A stretch of DNA of 21,511 bases from positions 1-21,511 of IMG/VR virus record IMGVR_UViG_3300020401_000115, one strand, 5' to 3'. The position numbers and the translations under genes are program-made. Numbering within the stretch: the stretch's first letter is position 1; each line of letters opens with the position of its first letter. The DNA comes from a virus. The notes beneath the pieces are model-generated. The model saw nothing but the letters and a program-made list of their open reading frames with translations. It did no database searches and had not been told where the DNA came from. Positions 8,408-14,918 of the stretch are shown here, piece after piece.

Positions 8408-8774
8408 CGTCACTTACTGGTGCTTTAGCTGGCATAAGCATAACACCACCTGCAGCTTCCACTTGTACCTTCTCCGTTTTAATCAAACCTGTACGGTCTA
8501 GCAGTTCTTTAGCTGCTGACATCTTATCACGAATACCAAGTTCAGTTGGGTCATACAATGCGCCTGTCATAGCCATAGCAGCTTTAGGTGCATTACGAGC
8601 CATATACATCTGCGTTGCTTCCAGTATCTCTTCCTTAAGACCTTTTACAATTGCAGTTGTAGCAGTAGACTCTGAATACCCTGCCAGTTTCTTAGCGGCA
8701 ACTACGTCACCGCCAGCCTCTTCAAAGAGGACTTCCAGAAACTTCTGTTGTCTTTCGTTTAGTTCTCTAGCCAC
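8400..8774 (-). CDS. terS: terminase small subunit
   Basis: A 124-aa protein beginning ARELNERQQKFLEVLFEEAG followed by GDVVAAKKLAGYSESTA. This LNERQxxF...A...AGYS pattern is the classic N-terminal helix-turn-helix of small terminases, which recognise the packaging site and stimulate the large subunit. The central part (ILEATQMYMARNAPKAAMAM, DKMSAAKELLDRTGL) fits the oligomerisation helices, and the last 20 residues are a flexible acidic tail. The start is GTG at 8774, overlapping the lysozyme stop in a TAGTG junction. GGAG lies about ten bases upstream. Its place after the lysis genes and one small gene away from the large subunit is slightly unusual. Confidence 0.88.
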   Translation of the reverse strand: MARELNERQQKFLEVLFEEAGGDVVAAKKLAGYSESTATTAIVKGLKEEILEATQMYMARNAPKAAMAMTGALYDPTELGIRDKMSAAKELLDRTGLIKTEKVQVEAAGGVMLMPAKAPVSDDE

Positions 8775-9262
8775 TACTTTAGTTCTCCATGATGCATAGC
8801 ATGTGCTAACTTATGGCTGCGTCCTTTTACCTGCACAGCCCAGCGACTGTCTAACATCTCACGTGATGCAGTAGGAAAGTCTCCTTCATATACAGCAGCC
8901 CACATTTTTTTAAACTTACACAATCTTGGCACACCCATATTAAATGCCATGTCTACCAGTACAAGTTGACGTACAGCGTCTAAATCTGCCACGCAAGGGT
9001 GCGCTTTCAACAGTTCTTCCTCGACTATCTGCACGTCATTTTCTAATAGATATGCAGCGTCAGCTTCAGTGATACCATGCTCATACACTGCTTCTATGTT
9101 CGGAAAGTCTAAAGCGTCAAGTTCTTCTTTGGTAATACCTCTGTCTTCAAGATTTCTGCCCACACCTATTGTGTCAATACCAAGTGTATCCTGATAGACC
9201 TGAAGACGCAAACCCTCACTCTGAACAAGTTGTTTAATTAAATGTGTACGAATATATTTCAT
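8774..9262 (-). CDS. T4-type lysozyme (endolysin)
   Basis: A 162-aa glycoside hydrolase family 24 muramidase that cleaves peptidoglycan to release progeny. The catalytic triad of T4 lysozyme is visible with its spacing: E16 (VQSEGLRL), D25 (VYQDTLG) and T31 (DTIGVGRNL). The C-terminal half keeps the family pattern FNMG....FKKM and SRWAVQVKGRSHKLA. No signal peptide or N-terminal signal anchor is evident, so export should depend on a holin. The two preceding genes encode small membrane proteins that could supply it. It overlaps the upstream gene by 4 bp (ATGA). Full length for a T4-type enzyme. Confidence 0.93.
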   Translation of the reverse strand: MKYIRTHLIKQLVQSEGLRLQVYQDTLGIDTIGVGRNLEDRGITKEELDALDFPNIEAVYEHGITEADAAYLLENDVQIVEEELLKAHPCVADLDAVRQLVLVDMAFNMGVPRLCKFKKMWAAVYEGDFPTASREMLDSRWAVQVKGRSHKLAHAMHHGELK

Positions 9263-9471
9263 TTACCGCCTCTGGATTCTCTTCCTAAGTATATGCCATA
9301 CACACCTGTCATGACACCCATTATAACAGATACGAACGCTGACTGTTGTGTTGTAGGGTCTTCCAGATTCATAAACCATTCTGCACAACGCCATGACATT
9401 GCAACAGAAGCAATCATAGTTAGCTTGGCTGTAACATTAAATTGCAGCCATCTTTTCCACCAATCAACCAT
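9259..9471 (-). CDS. small two-helix membrane protein, possible holin
   Basis: A 70-aa protein with two hydrophobic segments, about residues 11-34 (FNVTAKLTMIASVAMSWRCA) and 44-62 (AFVSVIMGVMTGVYGIYLG), and a charged C-terminus (GRESRGGK). Size, topology and position between another membrane protein and lysozyme suit a class II-like holin or a partner of one. No family motif identifies it, so the call is contextual. It starts one base inside the preceding stop (TAATG) and ends with a 4-bp ATGA overlap into lysozyme. Confidence 0.65.
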   Translation of the reverse strand: MVDWWKRWLQFNVTAKLTMIASVAMSWRCAEWFMNLEDPTTQQSAFVSVIMGVMTGVYGIYLGRESRGGK

Positions 9472-9854
9472 TATTTTTTACCGAAGAATTTAGTTGCGCT
9501 ACGAACTCCAAAAGAAGCGGCAACGATAACTCCCAAGGAATATTGATACCATTCAGGCATCTTGTTGAGTTGTTCAAATCCATTTTGTACTACACCTTCC
9601 ATGCCGGGTATGAAAGCTAATATTAAGGGAATGCTAAACAAAATTACCAGCCACTCGTCTTTCCAACTTGAGGACGAAGCACGGGCCATTTCTAAATCCC
9701 AATCAATTTCACCTGTAGCTTTTTTCTGCATCACTACAGCTTCTGCTTGAGCCTTTGCTACTTTAGTAGCTGACTGTGCTTTCTTCTCTTCTACTTTGCC
9801 CTCAAGCCACGTAGAAGCAATATTACTTATCGGTCCTATCAATGCTGCCAGCAT
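9471..9854 (-). CDS. holin-like membrane protein (GTA-holin type)
   Basis: A 127-aa protein with an N-terminal helix (LAALIGPISNIASTWLEGKV), a Lys/Ala-rich coiled stretch (26-50), the sequence SSSSWKDEWLVILFSIPLIL running into a hydrophobic helix, and a last hydrophobic segment WYQYSLGVIVAASFGVRSAT. The WKDEW...IPLILAFIP...PEWYQ..LGVIVAASFG pattern is what I recall for the three-helix holin family associated with gene-transfer agents and many marine phages. Holins form the membrane lesions that let lysozyme reach the wall, and lysozyme is two genes downstream. Two tandem ATGs exist; 9854 is preferred because GAGGT then has a 5-base spacing, while 9857 would leave two. Confidence 0.7.
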   Translation of the reverse strand: MLAALIGPISNIASTWLEGKVEEKKAQSATKVAKAQAEAVVMQKKATGEIDWDLEMARASSSSWKDEWLVILFSIPLILAFIPGMEGVVQNGFEQLNKMPEWYQYSLGVIVAASFGVRSATKFFGKK

Positions 9855-10102
9855 CATGCACCTCTTCTAAATTTAGCGGTTTTCTTTGATATCGCTTTAG
9901 GCTGTCGGACGAACTGCTTACCAGCACGAGTTCCTTTTCTTTTAGCACGGGTTGTTGCAGCGTACTCTTGCGGTGATAACGCCTTGATAGCTGCTGTCGG
10001 TAAATACCGTTCACCAGTTTCACTCGATGGTTTCCCACTTTTGGTTCTCCACTTTTGCTTACCCCAATCTTTTAAACTTTTCTGTGGTCCTTTAAGTGCC
10101 AT
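9854..10102 (-). CDS. small basic protein, DUF5872-like
   Basis: An 82-aa Lys/Arg-rich protein starting MALKGPQKSLKDWGKQKWRT. The pattern W.KQKWRTKSGKPSSETGERY followed by LP..AIKALSPQEYAATTRAKRKG matches a family I recall as DUF5872, found in marine phages and giant viruses with no known function; the number is from memory and unverified. The Trp/Lys-rich start and basic tail suggest nucleic-acid contact. The ATG at 10102 overlaps the preceding stop (TAATG), with AAAGGT upstream. The open frame reaches further up, but those codons fall in the previous gene. Confidence 0.75.
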   Translation of the reverse strand: MALKGPQKSLKDWGKQKWRTKSGKPSSETGERYLPTAAIKALSPQEYAATTRAKRKGTRAGKQFVRQPKAISKKTAKFRRGA

Positions 10103-10536
10103 TATATACCTTTCAAATAAAACGCCCAAGCGACTAATGCAGCTAACCCCACCGTTCCCACCACACAAACAAGAACTATAATAGCTATTTCAATCCACTG
10201 TTCTATTTTACGTTTACGTGCTTCTGCTGCAGCTAATCTATCTTTACGTGCCTGTGCTTGAAACTTTATCCAATCGTGCCATAGTCCGGGTCTACCCGTG
10301 TATATCATAAGCTGTTTTAGTTCTTCTTCTTGCTGCCTAAGTTTTTCAAGATGTATAAACTCTTGTAAGTCTGCACCACCTGCACGTTTCTTTTTTTCAC
10401 CTTTTCTGCGTAGGTCTTCTGTAGCATTTACATACTTACCTACTTGTGAAGCAACATCAGCAATCTGTCTTCCATTTTGAATAGCTGTTTTGATAGCGGT
10501 AAACGCTGCGTTAGCTGCAACTAATTCTGCTATCAT
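10102..10536 (-). CDS. coiled-coil protein with C-terminal membrane helix
   Basis: A 144-aa protein: Ala-rich N-terminal helix (IAELVAANAAFTAIKTAIQN), a charged linker with RRKGEKKKRAGG (42-55), a coiled coil (LQEFIHLEKLRQQEEELKQL), the conserved-looking IYTGRPGLWHDWIKFQAQAR, then one strong transmembrane segment at the C-terminus (IEIAIIVLVCVVGTVGLAAL). I recall relatives in marine phages without a function. The single C-terminal anchor and neighbouring lysis genes leave open a spanin-like or holin-partner role. GGAG lies six bases before ATG 10536. Confidence 0.72.
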   Translation of the reverse strand: MIAELVAANAAFTAIKTAIQNGRQIADVASQVGKYVNATEDLRRKGEKKKRAGGADLQEFIHLEKLRQQEEELKQLMIYTGRPGLWHDWIKFQAQARKDRLAAAEARKRKIEQWIEIAIIVLVCVVGTVGLAALVAWAFYLKGI

Positions 10537-10539
10537 TTT

Positions 10540-10758
10540 CTACTCCACAATTTTTACGATATAAGTTTTACCGTCTGGTCCTTTGTCTATTTCAACTGTT
10601 TTATTTTCACATGAGTATCGCACGGTTCCTGTATCTTTATACAAGTTTCTTTCTATTGTACGTTTTGCTTTTAAGCATTTAGATATTTGCTCAAATGGCG
10701 TATGTTCTGCAACATGCCCTGAAAGATATAATATTAATGTTATTGTTTCAGTGACCAT
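10540..10758 (-). CDS. small protein with hydrophobic N-terminus
   Basis: A 72-aa protein whose first 20 residues (TETITLILYLSGHVAEHTPF) look like a short signal or membrane segment, followed by a domain with two cysteines (SKCLKAKRTIERN, YSCENKTVEI) that could form a disulphide outside the cytoplasm. I recall similar short ORFs in marine phages, unannotated. It overlaps the preceding gene by 11 bp. No function can be assigned; a secreted or periplasmic protein is the best reading. Confidence 0.65.
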   Translation of the reverse strand: MVTETITLILYLSGHVAEHTPFEQISKCLKAKRTIERNLYKDTGTVRYSCENKTVEIDKGPDGKTYIVKIVE

Positions 10759-11143
10759 TTGTCATTTTCTCAAGACGGGCTTCTATAGCACTAATACGCT
10801 TTTCATAAAACTCTAGTGTTAGTTTTTGTTGTTGGTCATGAGGCGCACGACCTTCATCTATCTGCGCTGCTAACTTTTCTAATTGGTCAGATAAATGCTC
10901 TATTAGCATGTACTGCTCAGAGTCCATAGGGAGGCTCCCCATCTCTCCTCTCGGCCACTTTATTCTGAACTCTGTGTTGTGGTCTACATTAGACTTCATC
11001 ATAGCGATGTTAGTCTCTATAGTATTAAGACGTTCTATAATACCAAAGTATGCCCACGTTGCAAGTGATGCTGCAGCAACCATACTTATAATGTTGCGAA
11101 GCGGTAATGCAACTTCAGTATTCTCATTTAGTTTTGCAGCCAT
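10748..11143 (-). CDS. membrane-anchored coiled-coil protein
   Basis: A 131-aa protein with one transmembrane helix near residues 15-36 (LRNIISMVAAASLATWAYFG), then a helical region (IIERLNTIETNIAMMKSNVD) and a C-terminal coiled coil (YEKRISAIEARLEKM). Between them is the motif EFRIKWPRGEMGSLPMDSEQ, which I recall as strongly conserved in marine phage proteins of this shape. Topology resembles an i-spanin or a virion membrane-contact protein, but neither is shown. It is followed by an 11-bp overlap with the next gene. Confidence 0.7.
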   Translation of the reverse strand: MAAKLNENTEVALPLRNIISMVAAASLATWAYFGIIERLNTIETNIAMMKSNVDHNTEFRIKWPRGEMGSLPMDSEQYMLIEHLSDQLEKLAAQIDEGRAPHDQQQKLTLEFYEKRISAIEARLEKMTNGH

Positions 11144-11150
11144 TTACGGG

Positions 11151-11363
11151 TTAAGCCTTTTTGGTTTTATATCCGCCACCAGCTTTTTTGTAGGCAACCG
11201 CAAGCAACTGAGCTTTTCTTGCTGACCACTGACCCGGCTTACCGCCCTTTGAGCCAGCCATAATACGATTAAATATACGCTTCCTTAAAGCAGGTTTTGT
11301 ATAATTACCTGATTTATTTACGGTGCTTTTCTTTTTAGGTTTCTTTGGTGCTTTAGGAGCCAT
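11151..11363 (-). CDS. small very basic protein (GQWSARKAQLLA motif)
   Basis: A 70-aa protein rich in Lys and Gly: a Lys/Pro N-terminus, NYTKPALRKRIFNRIMAGSK, then GGKPGQWSARKAQLLAVAYK and a Gly/Lys tail. I recall the GQWSARKAQ segment in short proteins of cyanophages and other marine phages; no role is known. Charge and small size suggest DNA or RNA binding. ATG 11363 has AGGGATAATAAAC in front. Confidence 0.75.
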   Translation of the reverse strand: MAPKAPKKPKKKSTVNKSGNYTKPALRKRIFNRIMAGSKGGKPGQWSARKAQLLAVAYKKAGGGYKTKKA

Positions 11364-11368
11364 GTTTA

Positions 11369-11731
11369 TTATCCCTGTGTTGGGTCAAAAAATTCTTCAA
11401 CAGCAGCAGTAACTATAAGTTTGTTAGCAGTTCCTGCAGCAACTATTAACTTATCTCCTGCATGTATATACAAAGGTTTTTCTGTAGTAAATATAGATTG
11501 ACTACTTATTGTAGCTAAGGAGTGTGCGGAAAATAAAGTATGCGTAGTTGATGTACTAGCTTCAAAAAACTTTAAAGTAAAAGTAACTGCACCACTATGA
11601 TTATTAGCTATCATAAAATGTTCTACATGCGTAGAAAAGTTAGCAGGTACAACATAACAGTCTGTATCATTGGTAGTTGTAAGATTTGTAATGTTTGTTA
11701 CAAACTTTGAACCAGAAGCAAGTACAGGCAT
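11369..11731 (-). CDS. small beta-rich protein, possible virion decoration protein
   Basis: A 120-aa protein in which nearly every segment is a Thr/Val/Ser-rich strand (KFVTNITNLTTTNDTDCYVV, AVTFTLKFFEAS, KLIVAAGTANKLIVTAAVEE) with almost no charged helix. This is the composition of small jelly-roll or Ig-like virion surface proteins. Parts such as HVEHFMIANNHSGAVTF remind me of marine phage ORFs without assigned role. ATG 11731 overlaps the preceding stop (TGATG). A TTG one codon earlier is possible but unnecessary. Confidence 0.65.
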   Translation of the reverse strand: MPVLASGSKFVTNITNLTTTNDTDCYVVPANFSTHVEHFMIANNHSGAVTFTLKFFEASTSTTHTLFSAHSLATISSQSIFTTEKPLYIHAGDKLIVAAGTANKLIVTAAVEEFFDPTQG

Positions 11732-11871
11732 CAATCATTCCAATCTAACACAGTTCTATGCTTACGCCAAAACCAGTTGCCTATAGAAGTGAAAGGCTTG
11801 CCCATATTGAGCAAAGCCAATCCAAGGTATCTAACCAAAGTACGTTTTAGTTTTGTTACGTTTATTAACAT
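11731..11871 (-). CDS. 46-aa protein with Trp-rich C-terminus
   Basis: A short gene reading MLINVTKLKRTLVRYLGLAL, then LNMGKPFTSIGNWFWRKHRT and VLDWND. It looks genuine: a basic amphipathic first half, an aromatic cluster, and a stop that overlaps the next ATG (TGATG), as elsewhere in this operon. It overlaps the preceding 37-aa gene by 41 bp in another frame. The ribosome binding site is poor (GGAG about 12 bases away), so translational coupling is likely. Function unknown; membrane association is possible. Confidence 0.6.
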   Translation of the reverse strand: MLINVTKLKRTLVRYLGLALLNMGKPFTSIGNWFWRKHRTVLDWND

Positions 11872-11944
11872 TCTTTTTGTGTACTCCGGGTCTGCGCTTT
11901 GGTCTTTTCTTTTCTAGTTTTTCTGTGCTGTAGAATTTAGCCAT
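11831..11944 (-). CDS. 37-aa highly basic peptide
   Basis: Reads MAKFYSTEKLEKKRPKRRPG then VHKKNVNKRNKTKTYFG; roughly 40 percent of residues are Lys or Arg. Its ATG shares one base with the stop of the repeat protein gene (TAATG), the junction type used throughout this operon, which supports it being real. Likely binds nucleic acid by charge alone; no known function. It fits the run of small basic proteins on either side. Confidence 0.6.
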   Translation of the reverse strand: MAKFYSTEKLEKKRPKRRPGVHKKNVNKRNKTKTYFG

Positions 11945-12111
11945 TACTTCTTCTTAACTGCGCCACCACGCATCATTTTTTTCTTAGCCATTCCACCACG
12001 CATCATTTTCTTTTGCGCCATCTTAGCCATGCCACCGCCACGCATTTTCTTTTTCATCATGCCGCCGCCACGCATTTTCTTTTTAGCTGCTTTCATTTTA
12101 TGTCCGGGCAT
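11944..12111 (-). CDS. 55-aa Lys/Met/Arg/Gly tandem-repeat protein
   Basis: Reads MPGHKMKAA then repeated units: KKKMRGGGM, KKKMRGGGMAKMAQ, KKMMRGGMAK, KKMMRGGAVKKK. Four copies of a K-K-M-(M)-R-G-G core make up almost the whole protein, with about ten Met and no acidic residue. The ATG at 12111 overlaps the end of the preceding gene by 14 bp and the stop shares a base with the next start. Similar short Met/Gly/Lys-repeat ORFs occur, to my memory, in marine phages. Candidate roles are DNA condensation or an internal head peptide. Other proteins of this operon carry isolated versions of the motif (KMMKGGMA in the 135-aa protein, MNKGGLLL in the 358-aa protein). Confidence 0.65.
   Translation of the reverse strand: MPGHKMKAAKKKMRGGGMMKKKMRGGGMAKMAQKKMMRGGMAKKKMMRGGAVKKK
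11960..12090. repeat. 30-bp tandem repeats inside the KKMRGG gene
   Basis: Bases 12031-12056 and 12061-12086 are near-identical at a 30-bp period (GCCRCCGCCACGCATTTTCT core). Two more diverged units (CCACCACGCATCATTTT) lie at 11962 and 11992. The repeats encode the KKKMRGGGM units, so copy number probably varies between relatives through slippage. Confidence 0.75.
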
Positions 12112-12628
12112 CTCTCAGTCTCCTTCTGTCAACTACCAGTGACTCATATGTATCTTTAGGAAAGTGCTGGTAGTATCCAGACTTTTCCAAACTAAGTGAA
12201 GCATCATCAAGTAATGATAACTTCTGTACAAAGACCATGCAATAAACTAACTCATCGTCTGTTACATCATCTTCAACTAAAAATTCCAGACCTGCTTCTT
12301 TTGCGTCATAGTCTGGATGAAACACCATCAGGTGCATATCTTGACCAGCAATAGACATGGCTTCATTTACACCATCACACCACCCATCAAGATATTCCAT
12401 ATCGAGCAAGTATTCAGATGCCCAAATAACTATATCATACTTGTGATTATCAAAGTCAGCAACTTCTTTTGTAAGACCGTCTAACCCAGTATTGATACTA
12501 AACTTAACTTGGTCTTGAAGCCATGCTTGTTTTGCGTACGGACATGGTGGTAATCCGTTTAGCATCTTATTTGGAACTTCAAGAAAGTCGTGCGACCACT
12601 TACGAATATCAGCTTCTACGGGATGCAC
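12098..12628 (-). CDS. DUF1415-like protein
   Basis: A 176-aa acidic protein. Its layout resembles what I recall of DUF1415: an N-terminal W-containing helix, then GLPPCPYAKQAW (a CPxA motif), a central IVIWASEYLLDMEYLDGWCD strand-helix, and a late MVFHPDYDAKEAGLEFLVED segment. DUF1415 itself has LCPFA and a FHP motif at comparable spacing. Molecular function is unknown. It stands out among its basic neighbours by being acidic and globular. The start is GTG 12628, inside the end of the preceding gene (20-bp overlap), with a weak AGAAGAAGA ahead. An in-frame ATG at the N-terminus does not exist. Confidence 0.72.
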   Translation of the reverse strand: MHPVEADIRKWSHDFLEVPNKMLNGLPPCPYAKQAWLQDQVKFSINTGLDGLTKEVADFDNHKYDIVIWASEYLLDMEYLDGWCDGVNEAMSIAGQDMHLMVFHPDYDAKEAGLEFLVEDDVTDDELVYCMVFVQKLSLLDDASLSLEKSGYYQHFPKDTYESLVVDRRRLRDART

Positions 12629-12908
12629 GTGTCTTCTTCTTTTGCGCTTCTATAAAACGTCTGTATACATTCGCTGCTGCTATCTTACCTGCAACTCTAG
12701 CCCTTTGCTCCATAGCTATAGCAGCCTGTGTTTTGTGATTGTGACTTCTGCTAGATGCTTTTATCTTACGCACAGATGCCTGTGCATCTTTTACAGTAGC
12801 AAACTTCAGACCCTTGATTGTACCCTTTGGGTCTTCGTCTGTGTACAGGTCACTATGCTTTTTACTTTTAGCTGGCTGACCTTTTTTTCTTGGTACTCTG
12901 GGAGCCAT
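12609..12908 (-). CDS. small basic protein, DUF5824-like
   Basis: A 99-aa protein with KKHSDLYTDEDPKGTIKGLK, FATVKDAQASVRKIKASSRS and HNHKTQAAIAMEQRARVAGK. These segments match a family I recall as DUF5824, shared by marine phages and giant viruses; the number is from memory. No biochemical role is known. The basic N-terminus and C-terminus flank a helical core, suggesting nucleic-acid contact. TAATG junction with the preceding gene. Confidence 0.75.
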   Translation of the reverse strand: MAPRVPRKKGQPAKSKKHSDLYTDEDPKGTIKGLKFATVKDAQASVRKIKASSRSHNHKTQAAIAMEQRARVAGKIAAANVYRRFIEAQKKKTRASRRS

Positions 12909-13315
12909 TACTTTCCTGTAATCTTATTGTATGCTTCCAAACCTTTTGGGCCACTAGCTTTCAATGCACGTAGACCAGCATTATCTACCACACCACCACT
13001 AGACAGATACATGTGTGGCTTACCATTAGCCATGCCACCTTTCATCATCTTAGCTGGGCCTTTACCTTTTTTAAACTCAGCCATACCTACACCAATAGTA
13101 ATCACAGGTACTTTCTTAGCATCTCCACCTTTTGCCATACGAGGGCCGGGGGTCTTATCTGCTTCAGACTGACGCTTTAGCTTTCTACGTGCAGCAGCCT
13201 TTAGTGCTGCAGGTTGCTTGGGGTCTTTAATAAGTTCTACCAGCTTTGGCATATTCATGTTTGCCACAGCTTGGTCCATAGCCTCACGCTTTGATGTTGC
13301 ACCTTTAACAGCCAT
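12908..13315 (-). CDS. basic protein with KMMKGGMA motif
   Basis: A 135-aa protein. The first 55 residues form a helical domain (NMNMPKLVELIKDPKQPAAL, KAAARRKLKRQ). After a Pro/Gly linker comes VPVITIGVGMAEFKKGKGPA and KMMKGGMANGKPHMYLSSGG, followed by a C-terminal segment. The KMMKGGMANG part shares its core with the 55-aa repeat protein downstream. Unknown function; possibly a minor virion component. ATG 13315 overlaps the preceding stop (TAATG). Confidence 0.68.
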   Translation of the reverse strand: MAVKGATSKREAMDQAVANMNMPKLVELIKDPKQPAALKAAARRKLKRQSEADKTPGPRMAKGGDAKKVPVITIGVGMAEFKKGKGPAKMMKGGMANGKPHMYLSSGGVVDNAGLRALKASGPKGLEAYNKITGK

Positions 13316-14391
13316 TATCTTTTCTTCCTATTATCTATAGATGAAAGCAATAGCCCACCCTTGTTCATACGATAGTCTGTAGCACCTATGGCTTTCTTCT
13401 TAACTGCACCACCTTTATTACGTCTTGTTCTACGTCTAAGAGTATCTTCATTTTCAGGACGTAGTTTAGTAACACCGTCACGTCTAGTGCCACTAATCAT
13501 TCCTTTTACTTGTTCTTCTTCACCACGTACACGCCCTAAACGTGTTCCTTTACGTGCGCCTAAAGCAGTTTCACCTGTTCCAATATTACCACCTCTATCT
13601 CTAAGGCGTTTCTCTTCTGCTTTTGCAAGAAGTTGTCTATATTTTGCTGGAGTTAATCTAGCCTCTGCTCCACGTAATAATGAAACCTGTTGATTTTCGG
13701 TTAGTTTAAAAAATTCAGGGACTAGTTCACCGCCAGTTTGTGGTTTACCGGGTTCACCTATAAGAGCCTTATTAGCTACATCATAATTATCTACTTCTTT
13801 AGGTTTTCTAGCAGCTTCTCTAACGCCTTTGCTAATATTGCTTCTACGTCTACCCTCTGCAGCAACATCTACCTTTTCCCTACGCTCACGAATTTTTTCT
13901 AAAGCAGCACGAAGTTTATCTTTTTCAGCTTTTGTTTCAGCTTTATTAATTGCACGTTGAAAAGCATCATTTGTTTTTCTACGAGATTGCATACCCGGTG
14001 ACATAGCCATCTGGTCTTTAATAAAGTTAGTTACAGAAAACTTACCACGAGTAACTTTACCTGCACGACCTGACTCTACATCACGTGCTGCTGATACACT
14101 ACGACCTGTCTCTGCGTCAAGTGCTGCACCTTCTTGAACTTCATACTTCTTAGCAAAGCGAAGACCTTTCTGGGTAGCAGCTTTAGAGTCTGGACCTTTT
14201 AGAATGCCTTCCATTTCTTTAATGTCTGTACCTAATTTCTTAGACCGTGCTTTTGCCTGAGTTGTATTCTGAACATTCTTACCCTTGGCCTCTTTAGGCG
14301 TAGGTATTAAACCTTCCTTTAACTCAGAATCAATAGTCTTTTTTATTTTTTTAGCAGTCTTTAATGCTTGTCTTATTGCTGTGAATGACAT
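13315..14391 (-). CDS. 358-aa very basic protein, possible internal virion protein
   Basis: The protein is dominated by Lys/Arg/Ala/Glu helices (IRQALKTAKKIKKTIDSELK, KAETKAEKDKLRAALEKIRE) with a second half of Arg/Gly-rich sequence (GTRLGRVRGEEEQ, DTLRRRTRRNKGGAVKKKA). It ends ATDYRMNKGGLLLSSIDNRK followed by KR, a C-terminal tag style I recall in marine phage proteins. No enzymatic motif is visible. Charge and repeats suggest DNA or nucleoprotein packing in the head, which is inference. ATG 14391 has AGAGGA eight bases upstream; the gene after it begins in a TAATG overlap. Confidence 0.68.
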   Translation of the reverse strand: MSFTAIRQALKTAKKIKKTIDSELKEGLIPTPKEAKGKNVQNTTQAKARSKKLGTDIKEMEGILKGPDSKAATQKGLRFAKKYEVQEGAALDAETGRSVSAARDVESGRAGKVTRGKFSVTNFIKDQMAMSPGMQSRRKTNDAFQRAINKAETKAEKDKLRAALEKIRERREKVDVAAEGRRRSNISKGVREAARKPKEVDNYDVANKALIGEPGKPQTGGELVPEFFKLTENQQVSLLRGAEARLTPAKYRQLLAKAEEKRLRDRGGNIGTGETALGARKGTRLGRVRGEEEQVKGMISGTRRDGVTKLRPENEDTLRRRTRRNKGGAVKKKAIGATDYRMNKGGLLLSSIDNRKKR

Positions 14392-14403
14392 CGTATAATC
14401 CTC

Positions 14404-14688
14404 TTAACACTTCCAACGTCTACGTGCTTGTCTCAAACGGCTGTTTGGATTTTTAGCAGCTTTGGGAAATTTTTTCATTTGACCAGCAGACCTAGCACAA
14501 AATGATTTACGTCTTTTGGCATCCTTACTGCCTTTCTTAACTTTCCCGGTAACAGCAGTCTTTAGTTTACTACCGGGATTTAGTTTTCTATATTTAGCTA
14601 CACCTGCTGCAGTCATACCTGCTCCCGACTTTGTAGGTCGGAAGTTCTTCTTATTTCGTTTAGGCATTTTGCTAGGCTTGCGTGGCAT
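14404..14688 (-). CDS. small basic protein, DUF6321-like
   Basis: A 94-aa protein with TKSGAGMTAAGVAKYRKLNP, GSKLKTAVTGKVKKGSKDAK, RRKSFCARSAGQMKKFPKAA and NPNSRLRQARRRWKC. This combination (GMTxxGVxxYRxxNPGSKLKTAVT, then RRKSFCAR and the terminal RRRWKC) is what I recall as DUF6321, common in marine phages and seen in giant viruses; number unverified. The two Cys at SFCAR and the last residue are part of the pattern. Function unknown, likely nucleic-acid binding by charge. Confidence 0.78.
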   Translation of the reverse strand: MPRKPSKMPKRNKKNFRPTKSGAGMTAAGVAKYRKLNPGSKLKTAVTGKVKKGSKDAKRRKSFCARSAGQMKKFPKAAKNPNSRLRQARRRWKC

Positions 14689-14918
14689 TAAGTAGATGTA
14701 CCTTTTTTGTATTGTTCAGTTGGGTCAAAACATCCTGTCCACTTAAATAGCATAGGAGTTTCATACACTGTCCACACATTGATTAAGTCTTTTATCATTT
14801 CCTCTATGCGTACTTCACAGCGTTCTGCTGTATCATAGGGTCCACGATTATCTGTGATTTGCATACACATGTCAGCACTAGCTACATGACATGCAATTAT
14901 TACTGCTGTAAAACTCAT
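14688..14918 (-). CDS. small probable secreted Cys-containing protein
   Basis: A 76-aa protein beginning MSFTAVIIACHVASADMCMQ, a hydrophobic start that could be a signal segment, followed by DNRGPYDTAERCEVRIEEMI and a late WTGCFDP. Cysteines at the N-terminal segment, middle and end suggest a disulphide-bonded periplasmic or virion protein. I recall the pattern (AC.V.SADMCMQ..D.RGPY.T...C) in unannotated marine phage ORFs. The ATG at 14918 makes a 4-bp ATGA overlap with the previous gene and has AAAGGA in front, so it is preferred over an in-frame start 21 bp upstream. Confidence 0.7.
   Translation of the reverse strand: MSFTAVIIACHVASADMCMQITDNRGPYDTAERCEVRIEEMIKDLINVWTVYETPMLFKWTGCFDPTEQYKKGTST

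Noticed and set aside
8368-8799. 143-aa open frame on the plus strand opposite small terminase
   Set aside because: Shadow of the small terminase gene; low-complexity Ser/Ala translation and no credible start.
10079-10125. Minus-strand TTGGGC-N17-TATAAT promoter
   Set aside because: The -10 is perfect but the -35 matches only three of six bases, and the start site would fall inside the next gene after its ATG.
12642-13172. 176-aa open frame on the plus strand
   Set aside because: It is antisense to two well-supported basic protein genes. Its Cys/Phe/Leu/Ser-rich translation is the usual shadow of Lys/Arg/Ala-rich genes, and it has no ribosome binding site.
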